DNA of 8,484 bases, taken from contig JAAYOX010000011.1 of the NCBI GenBank assembly GCA_012520135.1, forward strand, positions 1 through 8,484, given 5' to 3'. Made by a program: the position numbers and the translations under genes. Of the stretch, positions 6,565 to 8,484 are shown one piece after another. Position 1 is the stretch's first letter, and each line of letters starts with the position of its first letter. This DNA comes from Clostridia bacterium. Its GTDB lineage: Bacteria; Bacillota; DULZ01. Below the pieces are notes generated by a model. That model saw only the letters and a program-made list of their open reading frames with translations, was not told where the DNA came from and did no database searches.

Positions 6565-8244
6565 TCAAGACATCCCGATAGCCAAGAAGATAAAACCGAC
6601 TACCGCCGCCACAATCAAATAATAGATTGTGGGGATTAAAGTCATGCGGATAATATCTCCTTCTTTACCTAAAAGCCCCGTAGTAGCAGAAGCTGCAACC
6701 ACGTTGTGGATACAGATCATGTTACCGGCAGCTCCACCCACTGCCTGCAGTGCTACAATGACAGCCGGTGCGACCATGATTCTTTCGGCCACGCCGAATT
6801 GGAACAAACTGAACATCATATTACTGATGGTATTACTACCGGCAATAAATGCTCCCAAGGCTCCAATGACTCCGGCAAAAGCAGGCCAAGCACCACCGGC
6901 TAACTGGGCTACCCATTCCGCCAGGGTAATCGGCATACTGTCGTAACCGGCAGCGTTCATGCTACTGTAAACGAAAACCCGCACCATCGGCACAGTGAAA
7001 ATCAAGGAAGAACCGGCGGCGGCAGCCATCTTGAAAGATTTACTCCAGGCTCTTTTGATCTCGTCCCCCTTCATCCCATGGATTAAGCTGGCCAGGATTG
7101 CCGCCAAAATCAGGATGAAAGCCGGTGACCAGAACCAATCAACACTCTGGGAAATCCCTTCAACGCCGAGAATATTACTAAAGGGTGTCTTGACACTTTG
7201 CAGGAAAGCAGTCAAAGGTTTATAAGTCCGGCTCAACACCAGACCTAAAGCCAGGAAAACATAGGGGATCCAAGCGGAAACTAAACTGATATTGTTCCGG
7301 CCTTCTTCCATTTCTCCGCCGAGAGCGCCAATCCAATTGGGATCCCACTTTTCCCTGGCTTGGAAGTCAAATATATCCACATCTTTGGGCATAAGGAACC
7401 CTTTTTGAGCGGCAGGAACTACAATTGCCAAGCCGATTAGAGCACCAATAATAGAAGGAAACTCAGGACCCAGGAAAACGGCGGTAATGACATACGGAAT
7501 AGTCATACAAACCGCGGCAAAAAGGGCAAATTTCCAGATCTTAAGCCCTTCCGTCCAGGATTTCTTCTCTCCGAAGAAGCGAGTGAGCATCATGGCGATA
7601 AACAAAGGTATCAGTGTACCTGCAATCGCGTGGATCATACCTACACGGGTAGCAATATGAACGATAAATGCCCGGTAATCAAGACCCATGGCAGCGGCTA
7701 AAGCCTCTGCTTCCGGTGCTCCCAACAGTCCTGTATATACACCGGTCAGCATAGGAGTGCCCACTGCCCCGAAGGAAACAGGTGTACTCTGGATAATCAT
7801 CCCTACCATAACTGCAGCCATGGCAGGAAAACCTAAAGCCACCATCAATGGGGCTACTACAGCCGCCGGCGTTCCAAATCCTGAAGAACCTTCAATAAAA
7901 CTGCCGAATAGCCAGCCTATGATAATGGCCTGTACTCGCCGGTCTCTGGAAATACGGGTAAAACCGGTCTTAATGGTATGGGCGGCCCCGCTTTCAGTTA
8001 AGGTGTTGAGTAATAGAAGCGCGCCAAAAATAATGTAAAGCAGGGTAAAAGTAATAATTAATCCTTGAATAGTGGCTGCAGCTATAACTTTAGCAGATAC
8101 TTTCCAGACTGTTAAAGCAATTATCACCACAACTAGATAAGAAATGGGGGTGGCATGTTTAGCCGGCCAACGTAAAATGACTAAGAAAAAGAAGACGGCG
8201 ATAATTGGCATTAAGGCTAACAAAGCTAGTAATGTTAAACTCAC
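6565..8244 (-). CDS. lctP: L-lactate permease (LctP/LldP family)
   Basis: This is a lactate:proton symporter of the inner membrane, family TC 2.A.14. The 559-residue length is normal and the protein is almost wholly hydrophobic, with about 13-14 membrane segments and no signal peptide. Family signatures are GSFIEGSSGFGTPAAVVAPLMVALGFPA at 114-141 (written here as overlapping short pieces: GSFIEGSSGFG, TPAAVV, GFPA), STPVSFGAVGTPM at 153-165, FIAGSNTISNMMFS at 466-479 and GGAAGNMICIHNVVAAS at 503-519. The start is GTG at 8244, with AAGGAGG 10 nt upstream, slightly long spacing. It has its own leader with a GntR operator and its own terminator. Substrate is probably lactate given the lut genes next to it; glycolate transport is common in this family and is possible. 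Confidence 0.95.
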   Translation of the reverse strand: MSLTLLALLALMPIIAVFFFLVILRWPAKHATPISYLVVVIIALTVWKVSAKVIAAATIQGLIITFTLLYIIFGALLLLNTLTESGAAHTIKTGFTRISRDRRVQAIIIGWLFGSFIEGSSGFGTPAAVVAPLMVALGFPAMAAVMVGMIIQSTPVSFGAVGTPMLTGVYTGLLGAPEAEALAAAMGLDYRAFIVHIATRVGMIHAIAGTLIPLFIAMMLTRFFGEKKSWTEGLKIWKFALFAAVCMTIPYVITAVFLGPEFPSIIGALIGLAIVVPAAQKGFLMPKDVDIFDFQAREKWDPNWIGALGGEMEEGRNNISLVSAWIPYVFLALGLVLSRTYKPLTAFLQSVKTPFSNILGVEGISQSVDWFWSPAFILILAAILASLIHGMKGDEIKRAWSKSFKMAAAAGSSLIFTVPMVRVFVYSSMNAAGYDSMPITLAEWVAQLAGGAWPAFAGVIGALGAFIAGSNTISNMMFSLFQFGVAERIMVAPAVIVALQAVGGAAGNMICIHNVVAASATTGLLGKEGDIIRMTLIPTIYYLIVAAVVGFIFLAIGMS

Positions 8245-8265
8245 GTGTTGTCAACCTCCTTTTGG

Positions 8266-8284
8266 TTCTGGCTACTTTCCAGAA
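8266..8284 (-). other. small hairpin in the lctP leader
   Basis: TTCTGG (8266-8271) and CCAGAA (8279-8284) form a perfect 6-bp inverted repeat with a 7-nt loop, ending a few bases upstream of the lctP RBS. It could influence translation, but a match of this length can also occur by chance. Confidence 0.3.
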
Positions 8285-8360
8285 AACTCACAAACAATTC
8301 ACAACACTGCCAAAACAACAAATTAATTTGCAGGGTGGCATCCCTCCCTTTAGGAAGTCG

Positions 8361-8388
8361 TGACAACTAGCGACTCCTGGTCTGACAA
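8361..8388. promoter_or_regulatory. GntR/FadR-type operator in the lctP leader, with an extra half-site
   Basis: TGGTCTGACAA at 8378-8388 fits the FadR-subfamily consensus TNGTNNNACNA exactly. On the minus strand it reads TTGTCAGACCA, sharing GTCAGACCA with the palindrome before lutC. A second copy of the half-site, TGACAAC followed by TAG, lies at 8361-8370, 22 bp (two helical turns) from the matching TGACAACCTAG at 8383. The pair may allow cooperative binding. If transcription starts upstream near 8410 the site acts as a downstream roadblock. Confidence 0.7.
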
Positions 8389-8416
8389 CCTAGCCATCTA
8401 CATATCTTATTCACCA

Positions 8417-8445
8417 CTATTATCACTATTGCCTTCTTTGTGAAA
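8417..8445 (-). promoter_or_regulatory. candidate lctP promoter
   Basis: On the minus strand TAATAG (8422-8417) is preceded by TGA, an extended -10, and TTTCAC (8445-8440) lies 17 bp upstream as a weak -35. The predicted start near 8410 would put the GntR operator about 22 bp into the transcript and give a leader of about 165 nt. The surrounding DNA is AT-rich, so other -10 choices exist. Confidence 0.35.
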
Positions 8446-8455
8446 TAATTAACTT
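8438..8455. promoter_or_regulatory. possible Rex (NADH/NAD+ sensor) site upstream of lctP
   Basis: TTGTGAA, four bases, then TTAACTT. The clostridial Rex pattern is TTGTTAA-N4-TTAACAA; this site matches 11 of 14 defined positions, and the first half is the canonical Rex half-site. A second TTAACAA occurs at 8454-8460. It overlaps the proposed -35 of lctP. The AT-rich context makes chance matches possible. Confidence 0.3.
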
Positions 8456-8482
8456 AACAAAATTTATTGAACAATTTGTTAA
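8454..8482. repeat. 8-bp inverted repeat near the right edge
   Basis: TTAACAAA (8454-8461) and TTTGTTAA (8475-8482) are perfect inverse copies 13 nt apart in very AT-rich DNA upstream of lctP. It may be the end of an upstream gene's untranslated region or a regulator site. No T run follows that would make it a clear terminator, and the window ends here. Confidence 0.35.
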
Positions 8483-8484
8483 AT

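Noticed and set aside
8319..8330. Perfect 12-bp palindrome CAAATTAATTTG in the lctP leader.
   Set aside because: All but two bases are A or T and it resembles no operator I can name; such palindromes are common by chance in AT-rich leaders.
8332..8350. AGGGTGGCATCCCTCCCT on the plus strand looks a little like a T-box element.
   Set aside because: The invariant TGGNACCRCG core is missing (TGGCATCC instead), there is no specifier stem, and no downstream aminoacyl-tRNA or amino-acid gene is visible on the plus strand.

Overview
The window looks like a chromosomal segment from a low-to-medium-GC anaerobic Firmicute, most likely Clostridia of the Peptococcaceae/Desulfotomaculum-Thermincola type. 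That placement is inferred from gene content, strong AGGAGG-type ribosome binding sites, GTG/TTG starts and the protein sequences; it is not a database match. All recognisable enzymes are on the minus strand. One small cysteine-rich ORF is on the plus strand.

Left third (1-2650), arginine biosynthesis. Reading right to left on the minus strand: argC (2414-1374), argJ (1354-125), then the first 38 codons of argB running off the window at base 1. The genes are packed with gaps of 19 and 8 nt and should form one operon. The argC leader has a proximal promoter (-35 TTGCAT, 17 bp, -10 TATAAT) covered by a good ARG box, implying ArgR/AhrC repression. A second, distal extended -10 promoter lies about 140 bp further upstream.

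Middle (2650-2900). A 52-codon plus-strand ORF with four cysteines and a good RBS diverges from argC. Its last codons are overlapped by a strong minus-strand rho-independent terminator (2775-2813) that ends the lactate operon. A separate 11-bp perfect inverted repeat (2851-2891) sits between that terminator and the regulator gene.

Right two thirds (2901-8484), lactate uptake and oxidation. In minus-strand order: lctP (lactate permease) with its own terminator; lutC (LUD-domain protein); a fused LutB-LutA iron-sulfur protein overlapping lutC by 14 nt; and a GntR/FadR-type regulator that ends the operon. Two near-identical operators fitting the FadR-subfamily consensus TNGTNNNACNA are present, one in the lctP leader (8378-8388) and one as a perfect 13-bp palindrome at the lutC promoter (6486-6498). 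The simplest model is that the GntR protein represses both the permease unit and the lutC-lutBA-gntR unit, including itself, until lactate is present. A possible Rex (NADH-sensing) site overlaps the putative lctP -35. No separate flavoprotein lactate dehydrogenase is encoded in the window.

I saw no tRNA, rRNA, CRISPR array, insertion sequence or phage gene, and no wholly new system. The most interesting points are the paired operators, the LutB-LutA fusion, the four-cysteine mini-protein overlapping a terminator, and the unexplained 11-bp hairpin after the regulator.
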